In this document: positions 12,518-25,700 of the stretch, in pieces
Layout of the letters: every line of letters starts with the position of its first letter
How positions within the stretch are numbered: the stretch's first letter is position 1
NCBI RefSeq assembly: GCF_020283565.1
Contig: NC_060059.1
Span: forward strand, 26,423,838-26,487,837
DNA length: 64,000 nucleotides
Source: Trifolium pratense
Lineage: Eukaryota; Streptophyta; Magnoliopsida; Fabales; Fabaceae
Reading direction: 5' to 3'
The notes under the pieces: generated by a model
The model's input: the letters and a program-made list of their open reading frames with translations, nothing else
Told to the model about the DNA's origin: nothing
Database searches by the model: none
Program-made: the position numbers and the translations under genes

Positions 12518-15019
12518 CTAAGGTGTAGCGGCTGGTGCTGGTGCTTCTATGTCTGGTGGTTTTGGTGGAAGCCCTTCCACACTTTTATGGAGCAGCTTCA
12601 ACCGCTGTCCTTTTGCTTTGAAAACCTTGCCAGTACCTGTACTTTTAATTTCTATAGCACCAGAAGGAAAAACATTAGTCACGACAAAGGGGCCAATCCA
12701 CTTGGATCGAAACTTACCAACCATATCTTTCAGGCGAGACTTAAACAGCAAGACTTTTTGGCCAACAAAAAATTTCTTTTTGGAAATCATCTTATCATGG
12801 AAGTGCGTAGTCTTTTCTTTATCATGGGAGTGTGTGGTTGGGGCAGCCGGAATGTCAAGAACTTTAACCGTACAGACCGCCTCATTGACAACAACTTCAC
12901 CTGTTTGAATGTTATTATCCTGCAAATCAGATTCAATCTTAGCACAAACAGAGCAAAGGTTAGTGTTAGTAACTAAATCCATATAAAAAACAGAATGTTC
13001 TTCCACGGGATGTTTCATGGCATCAAAAATGTTAAACTTAGCGACAATGTCGCCAAACTCCATGGACATGGTTCCATCATAAACATCAACTTTTGTTCTT
13101 GCCGTTCTCATGAATGGTCGGCCTAGAATGATGGGTGCCCTACTGGAATTAGTTTCGCCCTCCATGTCTAGAATGTAGAAATCTGCAGGAAGAATCAAGT
13201 CATTAACTTGAACTAGGACATCTTCTACCTTCCCAGCAGGGCGGGCATTGCTCCTATTTGCTAATTGCACGATTAAACCTGTAGGCTGCAAAGGACCAAG
13301 ATCAAGGTTATTATAAATAGAAGTAGGCATAACATTAATACCTGCTCCCAGATCAAGCATACAATTTTCAAACTTGCGATCCCCAATGGAACAGGGAATA
13401 GCAAAAACTCCTGGATCATCACACTTTTTTGGCATGGTCTGACTGATAACTGAGACATTAGCTGAGGAACCAGTTTTGGGCTGAATGAAAGCAGAAACAT
13501 TTCGTCCCAAACTGACTCTCTCATTTTCCTTCAACTTCCTCTTGTGTGTGCACAAGTCTTTCAGGAATTTTGCATATTTAGGAATCTGTTTAATTGCATC
13601 AAGGAGAGGAATGTTAACCGCACATTTTCTGAATACATCTAAAATCTCCTTGTCTTCCTCAACTGTCTTCTTGATATTTTTCTGCACCCTTTGAGGAAAA
13701 GGAATTGGTGGCACATATACTCTTTCTTTTTCGGGTTCGGTCTCAATTGTAACAGAAGGAGGTTCAGGAGCAGATGATGATGCAACGGTTTTCTTCTTCT
13801 TTTTCTCTGGAGCTGGTTCTGACACTCTTCCGGATCTCAAAGTAATTGCACTCACATTCACATTCGGCACTGTTTGTGCAGGAAGGTTTCCCGAGCCTTG
13901 AGCTTGTAGTTGGCCTATTGCATTGGCCATTTGTCCCATCTGCGTTGTCAGGTTCTGATTGCTAGCATCTGTTCGTTGTGCCAGTTGCTTGACAAGGTCT
14001 TCCAGTGAAGAAGTGGCTGGTGGGGCAGCAGGGGCTGCAGCTTGTGATTGATTCCCATATTGGAGGTTTTGATGATTCCTCCAACTAGGGTGATATTTGT
14101 TGGTGGAGAGGTCAGGATTGTTGTACCTGTTTTGATTGTAAAGGGCTGCTGCTGTATATGCTTGAGGAAGCTCAGTTATTGTTTCATTTTGTAGAATGGG
14201 GCATGTATCAGTCGGGTGCTCAGAAGAAGTACAAATACCACACACTTTTGCTGGTTGAGCTTTGCTAACTGCCAATTTTTTCACCAAGGAAGTAAGTTCA
14301 TCAATTCTAGCATCAAACTTGGTTTCGAGCGCCTTGATGGAGGAAGAGGAAGACTGAATCTCATTTACACTTGCAGAATTATTTCTGGTTGTAAACTGTT
14401 GCGAGTTGAGTGACATGTTTTCGATCAAGGCCTTTGCAGCAGCTGGAGTTTTATCAACAAGTGCTCCACCACTTGCAGCATCCAAAATGTTTCGATCCAT
14501 TGGTAGCAACCCTTCATAGAAATATTGGATGAGTAATTGCTCGGTGATCTGGTGTTGGGGACAACTGGAAACTAGATGTTTGAATCTTTCCCAGTACTCT
14601 GCCAATGATTCGTTTCCTTGCCTAATGCCGCATATTTCTTTTCTGATTGATGCTGCTCTAGAAGCGGGAAAGTATCTCTCTAGAAAGACCTTCTTCAGAT
14701 CATTCCAAGTTGAAACAGAATTTGGCTCAAGGTAGTAGAGCCAGTCTTTAGCAGCACCTTGTAATGAGAATGGAAAGGCTCTCAACTTGATGTGGTCTTC
14801 CGTGATACCTTCGGGCCTCAATGGTGTGGAGCAAACTACCTGAAATTCCTTCAAATGCTTATGCGGATCCTCACCTGCAAGACCATGAAACTTGGGCAAC
14901 AAATGTATCAAACCAGATTTCAATTCAAAAGGAATATCAACGTCAGTATATTGAATACATAGACCATTGTAATTGACATAAGGAGCAGCAAGCTGCCTTA
15001 GTGTTCTTTGTTCAGCCAT
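12518..15019 (-). CDS. Retrotransposon gag-protease fused to integrase C-terminus
   Basis: 833 residues starting at the ATG 15017-15019 (MAEQRTLRQLAAPYVNYN); the frame opens slightly earlier at a TTG that is unlikely to be used. Residues ~28-210 are a retrotransposon gag domain (LLPKFHGLAGEDPHKHLKEF, then YWERFKHL and YFYEGLLPMDR). A CX2CX4HX4C zinc knuckle (CGICTSSEHPTDTC) follows near 260. After a low-complexity A/P/Q/K-rich linker comes a retroviral-type aspartic protease with the DLGAG active-site motif near residue 555. The next recognisable sequence is an integrase C-terminal stretch (VGQKVLLFKSRLKDMVGKF, then KWIGPFVVTNVFPSGAIEI). So RT, RNase H and the integrase catalytic core are missing, yet the frame stays open. 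It can only be non-autonomous for reverse transcription and integration. Confidence 0.88.
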   Translation of the reverse strand: MAEQRTLRQLAAPYVNYNGLCIQYTDVDIPFELKSGLIHLLPKFHGLAGEDPHKHLKEFQVVCSTPLRPEGITEDHIKLRAFPFSLQGAAKDWLYYLEPNSVSTWNDLKKVFLERYFPASRAASIRKEICGIRQGNESLAEYWERFKHLVSSCPQHQITEQLLIQYFYEGLLPMDRNILDAASGGALVDKTPAAAKALIENMSLNSQQFTTRNNSASVNEIQSSSSSIKALETKFDARIDELTSLVKKLAVSKAQPAKVCGICTSSEHPTDTCPILQNETITELPQAYTAAALYNQNRYNNPDLSTNKYHPSWRNHQNLQYGNQSQAAAPAAPPATSSLEDLVKQLAQRTDASNQNLTTQMGQMANAIGQLQAQGSGNLPAQTVPNVNVSAITLRSGRVSEPAPEKKKKKTVASSSAPEPPSVTIETEPEKERVYVPPIPFPQRVQKNIKKTVEEDKEILDVFRKCAVNIPLLDAIKQIPKYAKFLKDLCTHKRKLKENERVSLGRNVSAFIQPKTGSSANVSVISQTMPKKCDDPGVFAIPCSIGDRKFENCMLDLGAGINVMPTSIYNNLDLGPLQPTGLIVQLANRSNARPAGKVEDVLVQVNDLILPADFYILDMEGETNSSRAPIILGRPFMRTARTKVDVYDGTMSMEFGDIVAKFNIFDAMKHPVEEHSVFYMDLVTNTNLCSVCAKIESDLQDNNIQTGEVVVNEAVCTVKVLDIPAAPTTHSHDKEKTTHFHDKMISKKKFFVGQKVLLFKSRLKDMVGKFRSKWIGPFVVTNVFPSGAIEIKSTGTGKVFKAKGQRLKLLHKSVEGLPPKPPDIEAPAPAATP

Positions 15020-15496
15020 GTTATCAAAAGCAAGTTTAGAATCAAATAAAGTATGCAAAGAGAAACTATGTAAGAATCAGAATCAGACTCGTTAATGAAA
15101 CAAATAGAAAGAAGAGATATGGTTAAAATAGATTCAAAAAAATATAAAAACACGAAATTTAGTCTAATTAAGTAAAATAAGAATTTTGGAAATTAGTTTG
15201 GAATTTTCTGAAACTATAAAAACAGAAATAAATTAAAATAAAATAGTAAAACACGGAATTTGGACTTTTTAGGTTGCCGTCACCTATTTTGTTCCAAAAT
15301 AGGGGATTTTAAACTCTGATGTTTTTCTGATGAACAAGTACAGGAAAAACGCGATTTAGAAAAGATTTTCCAGAAAACTGTTTTTTTACGAAAACTGATT
15401 ATTAGGGCACATAAAATCCAGAAAACACGAGAAAGCAAAGGCTAGAACGCAACCACACAGAAACTGAGTCTAATATTAGCTAAAATCAATTGAGAG
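15020..15496 (-). other. 5' untranslated leader of the Ty3-type element
   Basis: Leader between the primer site and the gag ATG, AT-rich, with no ORF of note. Confidence 0.65.
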
Positions 15497-15514
15497 TCCC
15501 CGGCAACGGCGCCA
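15497..15514 (-). other. Primer binding site, tRNA-Asp type
   Basis: The plus strand reads TCCCCGGCAACGGCGCCA, identical to the 3' end of plant tRNA-Asp as I know it, 3 bp from the 5' LTR. The minus strand is therefore complementary to the tRNA. Confidence 0.85.
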
Positions 15515-15517
15515 ATT

Positions 15518-16628
15518 TGATCACTGTCGTTTCGTGATCAAAATAATTTTAAAATAAGTAGTACAAGGTAGTGACCTTGGTCGTTTCGCAAGGACTCACG
15601 ATCGGTTTAACAATATTAGAATGAATTTAAAGGTTGCAATTTGGGGTTTTTTTGTTTGTGGAAGCAATAACAGAGATTACGAATTTAATTAATATAAAAG
15701 CAATCAATCCATTGGTTTTATGCAACTTTGTTTATCATCTATCATAGGTTCTTATATGAATATTCATACAGTTTATGCTTCGGCTGATTATAGAACTAAT
15801 TTAACAAGCGAAAATCAGTTTTATAACGAATTCGTTGATTAAGCACCAGCGTGTTCGACTAACTATGGCGATGATCAAGCGTCACCAATAACACAGTTAA
15901 AAATCATAACAATAATTCGGCAGCCCTATTTTGCAAGCGAAAATAATATAACAATTTCCTATTCAGATTCATTTGAACAAGCGTGAATTAATTTGAATAG
16001 TCTCAATGTTATGAACGTGAAACAAAATAATTAAGCATCAATTGCATCAACTCATACACAAAAGAGAGACAAGAAAATTGATATATGATAAGCATATATA
16101 AACATAACGATTTGCTATTAAAACCGAACCTCAAGATTCGAGAACAAAGTTCCTTACACCAATGGATCAATAGAAGTTTAGTTCTCCATGGAAGATGACG
16201 GCTGCTCTAGGGTTTGAATATTTCGTGAACAGTGAATGATCACCCTAGCTGCCTTTTTTCGGTTTAAATAATACATGGAACGGGCCTCAAAACAATTGGG
16301 CCGAAAAATATAAAGTTGTGCTGAATTAAATTCGTCTGGAACATAAACGCAATTATTTGACACACTTGCGCTCCGAACTGGGTTTTGGCCTCAACATGAA
16401 AGTCGTAGCTCTTGATCTCAGCTTTCCAACGCATCTTCCCGCGCCTCAATCCGATATTTGTAACTCCAGTTATGAGTGCTATTTATTCATAAATTAAGTG
16501 TGAAAATAAAATAGAGTTAGAAATAAACTTAAATATAAAAACACCTTAAAATAGTGAAAATAGTAAATTAAACCATAGGAATACACTAGTACAATAGTAG
16601 AAGAATGTGCATTAAAATGCACTGATCA
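15518..16628 (-). repeat. 5' LTR of the Ty3-type element
   Basis: 1111-bp LTR. Compared with its partner it has a 4-bp TATA insertion near 16096 and the 24-bp deletion near 16475. Confidence 0.93.
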
Positions 16629-16729
16629 AGCTCTTTAATCTCTTGAGATCAATTAATTGATTGTTAAATAGAATATGAATAATAAAGAAACTCTACATCA
16701 AATAATTGCAAATTCATAAAGTTTGAAGT

Positions 16730-19700
16730 CTATGTTTCGTATGGCAGTTGATCAGCCAAATAGATGTAGATATGTCCCATAGCTCCAGTGATAAATTCAT
16801 TTTTATATCTTGATTCTACCGTCACAGTTTCACCATCATTAATCTTGATTGAACCTGGTGTTGGATAACATACAGACATTTCAACAAGATAGCCTTCCTC
16901 ATTCCCTGCTTCCTTTCCTGTTCCATATTTTGGTGTTGATGTACACAATGTCCTTCCGTCCTAATTAATTAATCCAAAACAAAAAATATTATAGATTATG
17001 CAAGCACGATCTGACAAGATTATTTTGACTATATGTGGAATTAAGAAACATTATTATCGTAAATGAAATAAATTAAGCAAAAACAATCAAGTTTAATAAA
17101 ACTTGTTCAAATTAATATTAAACCATACCTGTCCGTAAAGTGTTGCATTAACAACACCCGTATGCATATGAGCAGTGCCATAGATAAGATAACCACCTTT
17201 TTTCATGGGGATGCTAGATTTTTGAACGTGAAAACGGTCACCACTATTATTTTCTGGAATAGTATATTCTGCCTGTAACAAATTAAGAAATCTTTGTAAC
17301 TCATTTTCATCCAACGAGTGTAACACCCAAACCCATTATTTATATATTTCTACCTTTAGTAAAATCTTTTTCAAAATACGCAACGGAAAATCACACTTAA
17401 TTTATTGAATATTGGTTCGAGTATTACACTCCTCTATCAAAATAATACTAATGTAATTAATTAGTAAAAACAGTGTTTATACAAAATAATCATTTCTCAA
17501 AATGTATAGTTTTACAAATAAATATCGAAAGTCATAAAGACCCTATAGTCTAAATACAACCCTTTCCCGTGTCACAATCAGAGCGGAGCTTCACCGACGA
17601 CTCGACATCGAATACCACAAAATCCTGTAAAATCTGGACCCCCAACGATCCAGCACATAACACATAAAAGAGAGTTAGATAACATACTCAAAATATACAA
17701 GTGTAAGTAAATGGTACTTAAACACTTCTTCATAAAAACATGCATAATCATACATTATACATATACATCACCATCATTCATGCATATTCATATATCATGC
17801 ATATACTTCATTTATCACCTAATCAATCATCCACAAAATACACCAAACATATAGTTTCACGTCGTCTCGGACAATACCAAAACATCAACAAATACATTGT
17901 TCAGATTATGGTCATGACGGACCCTGCGTTGTTCATTTTATAGTCATGACGGACTCTGCTCCTCACATACGGATTAACAATCAACATTTACCAAGTATGT
18001 GTCGAACACCATTTATTATAAAATGCACACATAATCCCTAATGCAATCTAATGCTTCACATTCATGCTATGTCCTCTAGACACCTCTAATGCATGTGGTA
18101 CCATCTTCTTTATTAGAGTATCTCACCTCTAATATCCTTCTTTATCGGATAAATATAATCCGATATCCTTCTTTATTGGAATATCCAATATCACATATAT
18201 TCATGAATGCATGTATATGTTTTTCATGAATTCACTCACAATCATTTTAATTAGCATTAAGCTCTTCATTTACTAATGTGGAACACTATCCAACATTACT
18301 TCTTTATTAAGATAACACTATACCTTAATATCCTTCTTTATCGAATAACATAATTCGATATACTTCTTTATTAAGTTGATTAACACCTTAATATACTTCA
18401 TTTATACTTCATACATGATTAACAATCATTATAAGCATCAACAAGCATCAACAAGCATCAACAAGCATCAACAAACATCAACAATCATGTAAGAATAAGA
18501 CACTGATTGAAAATACATGCAAAGGAAGATAGCAGATGAAAAATTGGTGAAATCTGCAGCATTTCCGCCTGGGGCGGAAATTTTTACGTTTGAGGCGTAA
18601 GTTTACGTTTTAGGCGCAAAAATTTACGTTTGAGGCGCAGAAAAGTCTGAAAGGTTGGCTGCTCACTGTTTTTTCCGTTTCAGGCGGAAATTATTGTGCC
18701 TGAGGCGGAAAAACATGCGTTTTCTACACAAAAACGCCCAAAAATCCCATTTTTCATGTTATAAATCCCAAAAGAGTTTGTATTCAAGTGCTACAAACAT
18801 ATCTAAACACAAAAGGACGGTTCATTTCACCGATCTACCATTTTTACTACGAAAAAGTAGAGATTTAACACTTTTACTCAAAACTCTCAAGAACACAAAG
18901 TTCTTGAGTTTAATCCATTAGAAAACTCGTTTTAACCATTAAATCCGTTCATTAATCATGTTAAAAGCATGTTAAACATATTAAGAACCTTAGGAACGAT
19001 TTCCATCAAGAAAATCCATTCCAAACTAAAACGAAAATGGGGTGGAGGAAGTTCGGGTGAGGAGAAATCGACATTCTCCCCTTCCTCGGGTCACCCACGA
19101 ATATGAAATCTACTCTCTTACCTGGATTCGAAGAAAACACGACGAAGATCTCGAATCCCTAGCTCTCCCCTTGCTCTAGCTCCCAAGCTCTCCCTTCTCT
19201 TCTCTCAAAAACACAAGAACATGAGAAATGAATTCTCTCTTCCCTCACTATGCCCATATGGGCGCTCCACACACACACAAGGCCCATTGGGCCTCAAGCC
19301 CAATTGGCTTGGCCCAATAACACGTTAACTCTCTCTACTCGCTTAATAACTAAAGTACTCGATAAATAACTCAAGTTATTAACTTAATTAAAATGCCACG
19401 TTAAATAAAATATTTTAACACATACAAATAATAATACGAAAATTGGGTCGTTACAACTCTCCCCCACTTAAAAGATTTTCGCCCTCGAAAATTACGCTAC
19501 TAAAACAACTCCGGATAACTCCTATATCCGACCCTCCAACGAAACGTTCAAAACGCTACACATTACCAAGTATGACAAAATTAGTTTATCCCATCCAACA
19601 CAATTTTTGTCCATTTATCAACAAGAGATCAAGGACGGCCAGTTCCTCAATTTGTCGATAGATAGTCAACAATCATGATATCGGCATAAACCATTCTTAT

Positions 19701-22700
19701 CAAACCGCTAAAACGTCAACTTCGCACGAAACATCCACAGACTCACATTCTACGGTACTCACAACTCTGCCCCAAAACAGGTACAACCAATCGAACTCTC
19801 CGAAAGATACTTCCGTGGAATACTTCCACAACTCCATAATTCTCTGATTCCCTCATGAATCACTTAACTGTGCTACACCACTTATTCATATTCGAATCTT
19901 ATTCCAACTAATCACTCGATAATTCAATTCCAACGATCACTTGATGACCAACATTCTCAAACTTCATTAACAAATGCTAAAAACTACCGTCTCTAACCGT
20001 CAAATTCCTTTCTCACATTGAGTCGAATCCAATACGACTACTTTGTTCCCAAGTAATCTCTCAACCAATATTTGCATTCCTTAACGCAAACATTTTCCAA
20101 TACGACTTCTCCTTAATCCCTTAGCAATTTGCTACTTCAAAATTAGGCTACTGCCTAAAATTGGTTCTCCAAACAATCATAACTTCTATCTCGTTGATTC
20201 CAAACGACATCTTCAGTTCGCTCACGCTCCACCTATCCATGTTCCCCATCACCTTGTATTGCAACAAGCACACTCTTCTCCGTTTATTTACTCATCGAAT
20301 TAAATCCACAAAGCTCCAAATACTCGTCATACGATCTAATCCCATCCATTAAATTCTAATCGACCTTTGTCTTAGTATTCTTACTCATGACTCCTTGTCT
20401 AATCCCAATATGACATCTCTAGGAAATTTCCAAAATTCTCGTCCAAATACCTTTTAAGTTATGCACCAAATCACTACCGTTCCATCATCCATGATGAAAC
20501 AATTTAAAATCCTTTACTTCATTGTCACCGATTGTGACCATACCACATCAACATCCACGATACATCTAACAAAACTAGTCTCTACCGACTCTTCCATTCC
20601 ATGAATCCAAATTCCTTAGCAAATACCTACTCACTCTTATCTTTTGGGCACTACAAAATGCTCTCCGATACTTACCTTAGGCATCGCCTTCAACTCCTTA
20701 CTATATGTGCTCAAACACAACATCTACTCACATGTGCGATAATCCTTTTCGCAAACTCCCACCTAACACAAGTCACTTCCAACATGACCTCCTATTACTC
20801 ACTCTCAACACGTTCTCCAACGGCTAACTTTCTTATTCTTCATCATTCAAAAATAATACCCCTCTTTTAGCTTCATCTCCACTTCTAGGATCTCATTCAA
20901 CTTCGACACAAATTGCCCTGTCATTATCCAAATCCAATTACCCTTTCTTCGGCAAGCCTCTCACAAAATCTTTCGAATTGTTATCCTACTTCCATCTTCG
21001 AATAAACTCGACTACTCATACAATCCTCACTTCCAACGATTCAACAAACATACCAAACCTATTATGATACTTCTCAATTCCATTCTCATTTACTTTAAAA
21101 CCTACTTCCCTTCATCGATTAATGAACACCAACGGTTCACTAATCTTCACATCTCTCATGAAAATTACTTCACACACTAGACTTAGAACTCCAAATTGTT
21201 CAACCAATTCAACCTACTACCAAATGCACGACTCACGTAAAACTTCTTACTCCAACATCCGGTACAACATCCGATCCCCTTGGATGACAACTTACTTCAA
21301 AATCATCACCTCCTCAAGAATCTCAATCACTCCCTCTTCTTCATATTCGACTCATTTCGATCAAACAGGTACTTCAACTTTGGTCCACAAAACACGCCTC
21401 CATACATTTAGTGCAACACACGATCTCCAACCGTTCTGAATACTCTTCATCTCACTTAACCAATCTCACTAACGCCTCACGGCGAAACACTTGGTCCGAC
21501 AACTCCTCTTCTAATAGTTTCTCACAACTTGTTGCGCCCATTCATTCCACTTTGAACAACGTCGCCAATTCCTGAATATTCCGCTTCAAGAACATCTCTA
21601 CTCATCTCCTCACGATCGAAACATCTCGGAGGGATATAACCTTCTCCCCCACTTATCTCAAACCCACCTACACTCTTCCACTATAACTTCTGGTGCTCAC
21701 ACCTAACGGTTCTATCGTCTCTAAACATATTCTTCCTAAGAAGAAACTAGTATCGACATCGTTTACACGCATGTCGCATACAAGGGACAAAACCTAACCC
21801 ACGATACCTAAACACTCACACAAAATCATGCAAGCATCCAAGTAACCTATACTCCCCTCACTTCTCAAAGTTAGGAAATTAAAACAACACAAGAAAAATG
21901 AACATTACAACGCAATAATCCATACTCACATTCAATCAACTCAGAACAAGACGTCAACAAAATAAATTTCTTGTCTGGCTCCCTCGCTTAGCAAAAGCTA
22001 GCGAGCTCCCGGCGAGACAAGTCAAAAACATTCACAGGGCTTAGCAAGACTTAGCGAGACTCAGCGAGGTTCATTCTTCGCCTAGCGAGCACATCCAAAA
22101 ATCTGGGTGCTCTGCTACGGTTTTGAACTTACGTTCACTAAACTCTCGTTTTCTCGACTCACTAATCCACAAAATCCAAAACATCAAGCATATAACATCA
22201 TTATAGACTTGAAAGCACAATTAGAATCATGCATCAACAATCACAACATAGAATTATGAGATCTTCATGTTTTTACTCATAAAACGCATAGCAATTCAAA
22301 TGCCTAGTAATCATCTAGCACATGTTATAAACAAACATATAACAAACACATACCAGGACACATTAATATCCTACTCTTCTCACCATTTTGAAAATTAATT
22401 TTCACTCACTCAAAAGAAAATAACTCTATATTTTCATCAAAATCTTCAAGAAATAATATTAGTTTTTAAAATTATTTCAAATCATTACCACATGCAGTTT
22501 TATATCATGCCGGATCGTCACATGCAGTTTTACATCATGCCGGATCGTCACATGCAGTTTTACATCATGCCGGATCATCAACAATTAGCAAATAAGCATC
22601 ATTCCATCAAGTTTAAACTACAGAAAGGTTAAACTCTACGCATATACAACTATTATAAACATAGGAGTATAGCACTCACACCATTACTCACAAAAAGAAC

Positions 22701-25700
22701 GAATAATTTAATCCAATTCACATCACTCATAGTTCCTAAATAAACAACATGAATGATTTCACAAAACAAACACAACAATATTGTTAGACAAACACGACTG
22801 ACACACAACACTCACTTGGTCTGACTGCACAGACCTGCTCTGATCGACACATAACCCACACAGTCCGAAGACAACGGGGCTCTGATACCAATTGTAACAC
22901 CCAAACCCATTATTTATATATTTCTACCTTTAGTAAAATCTTTTTCAAAATACGCAACGGAAAATCACACTTAATTTATTGAATATTGGTTCGAGTATTA
23001 CACTCCTCTATCAAAATAATACTAATGTAATTAATTAGTAAAAACAGTGTTTATACAAAATAATCATTTCTCAAAATGTATAGTTTTACAAATAAATATC
23101 GAAAGTCATAAAGACCCTATAGTCTAAATACAACCCTTTCCCGTGTCACAATCAGAGCGGAGCTTCACCGACGACTCGACATCGAATACCACAAAATCCT
23201 GTAAAATCTGGACCCCCAACGATCCAGCACATAACACATAAAAGAGAGTTAGATAACATACTCAAAATATGCAAGTGTAAGTAAATGGTACTTAAACACT
23301 TCTTCATAAAAACATGCATAATCATACATTATACATATACATCACCATCATTCATGCATATTCATATATCATGCATATACTTCATTTATCACCTAATCAA
23401 TCATCCACAAAATACACCAAACATATAGTTTCACGTCGTCTCGGACAATACCAAAACATCAACAAATACATTGTTCAGATTATGGTCATGACGGACCCTG
23501 CGTTGTTCATTTTATAGTCATGACGGACTCTGCTCCTCACATACGGATTAACAATCAACATTTACCAAGTATGTGTCGAACACCATTTATTATAAAATGC
23601 ACACATAATCCCTAATGCAATCTAATGCTTCACATTCATGCTATGTCCTCTAGACACCTCTAATGCATGTGGTACCATCTTCTTTATTAGAGTATCTCAC
23701 CTCTAATATCCTTCTTTATCGGATAAATATAATCTGATATCCTTCTTTATTGGAATATCCAATATCACATATATTCATGAATGCATGTATATGTTTTTCA
23801 TGAATTCACTCACAATCATTTTAATTAGCATTAAGCTCTTCATTTCACTAGTAGAAAAATGACATTTGGTTAAGAGATTCCACTACTGGTATGTGAATAA
23901 CAGTAGTTAAAACCATTTGACCAAAGGATTCCACTACTGATATTTTGATACCGGTAGTGAAAATTTCATAGACAAGGGATTTCACTACTGGTTTTCTTAA
24001 ATCCGTAGTGAAAAGTAGACACGGTGGCAATGTTGTAATTACATTAAAATTTGTTTTAATTGGATTTCACTACCGATTTGGTATTCACCGGTAGTGGAAT
24101 CCCTAGTGTTCATTAATTAATTAATTTGTTCATTCCTCATTCTTCATTATCGTTCCCAAAATTTCTTCCCTTACGTACGCGAACGCGAGAACACACCGGA
24201 ACGCCCTAATTTCTTCATTCTCATTCTTCATCGTTCCCAAATTTCTTCCCAATTTCTTCCCAAATCGCCATAGCTTCACGCACACAAAGAACAAACTGAA
24301 CCCTAGCTTTCAATTTCACCAAATTGATCGAACTAGTTCAACAAATCTTTGTTTCAGCAAATCGTTCACCCTCTCACTCGATCGAACTATCCCTCTTTCT
24401 CTCTGTCACACCCGTTCTCCCTCGAACCCTACCCTCCAATCTCTTTCACTGAATCACAAATTCCATTCCCTAATTGAAGAATCAAGGCTTACTGAACCCA
24501 AATAGAAGCTCAATGAAACGAATCAAAGCTGATTTTGGGTTTTCGATCGGAGGGAGAGGAACAAGCTGAGAGAGCTTTGATTCTATTCTCAATTTTTATT
24601 CTTAAAATTATGTTCTTAGTTTGGTATTCTGTCAGATCTGTTTATGTTTTCTTAGTTTTTTTTTTTCATTTAAAGTTTCAATGATTTTTTTGTCTGGTAT
24701 ACTGGAAATTATAAAGGTAAACTATATGATACTGATTTTGTTTTCTTACAATGAGAATGGATTCTTTGTCTTTCTAGCCAGCAGATCTTTGAATAAAATT
24801 TTAGGTTCTATATTTTTACAGGATAGCAAAGGCTTTGAACAGTTGTAGTGCTAGCACTGGTGACATTATCAGTACCACATTGAGGCTCAAACAAGAGCTT
24901 GAAACTATAATACACAAACACAAGAGATTGTGACATGTTTTTTATGTGATTATCAGCTCTCCCCTGAAGAGGTTTGAATTATTGTTTGATGTTTTACCAT
25001 CGGCACGTGGCTTTGTGAATCAAATAACTGAATTATATTCTTTCTTAAACTTAATTTTTGATCATCTGTAGATAAATGCACTTAGAGATGAAGATTTGAA
25101 TGAAAAACGTTTTCAAAGTTTTGAGATAGTAGCTTAATTGGTTTCACATGTGGCTCACTTTAAGGCTATATGCTAACAAGTGTCTTGCTGTAGGGTGCTT
25201 CAATTTGTTGAAGCTTTGATGCTAATTACTTGTTCTCTGTGTTTCAAATTGATAAGGGTTACATATTTACTTGATTGCTTATGACTTTTATGTTTTTGTT
25301 GTTAAATTATGTTTTAAAGGGATGAAGATTTGAACCATTTTCTGCACTGATTTACTTTATCTAAGCTCGGTAAGATTATGAGTTGAACACTAATATGTAT
25401 ATCATCGTGTATATCATGGAATCACCGGTTTGTTGGTGAATTGGTTTTCAATGGCCAAATTAGACTTTCTTTGTTAGTTATGAGATTCACTACCAAGATG
25501 ACTGCAATATCCGTATTAGATGCAATCTGTTGAATGATCTTTGAAGGAACCAAATGCTATGGGCTTATCAACTTTAGGGAAGGATGGAAAATAGTAAGAT
25601 CAGCCTCTCTCTCTATATATATTTTTTAAATACTCTTGTACAGTGATATATCACTAAATGCGTATTCTATATTTTTTTGGTTATATAATTCTAGTTTATA

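Larger units (their letters stand above)
10377..16628 (-). mobile_element. Ty3/gypsy LTR retrotransposon with internally deleted pol (6252 bp)
   Basis: The element is bounded by TGATC...GATCA ends and a perfect 5-bp target duplication AGCTC (10372-10376 and 16629-16633). LTRs are 10377-11507 (1131 bp) and 15518-16628 (1111 bp). They differ by one 24-bp and one 4-bp indel and about four substitutions that I can find, so the insertion is young. A tRNA-Asp-type primer site and a polypurine tract place the element on the minus strand. One long ORF (12518-15019) carries gag and protease fused to an integrase tail; RT, RNase H and the integrase core are absent. It sits in the spacer between SURNod19 copies 3 and 4. 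The primer type and gag resemble Athila/Tat-lineage elements. Confidence 0.93.

Noticed and set aside
19443..21439. Several plus-strand ORFs inside the intron-1 retrotransposon
   Set aside because: The element reads on the minus strand. These frames are short, serine/threonine-rich and unlike any retroelement protein.
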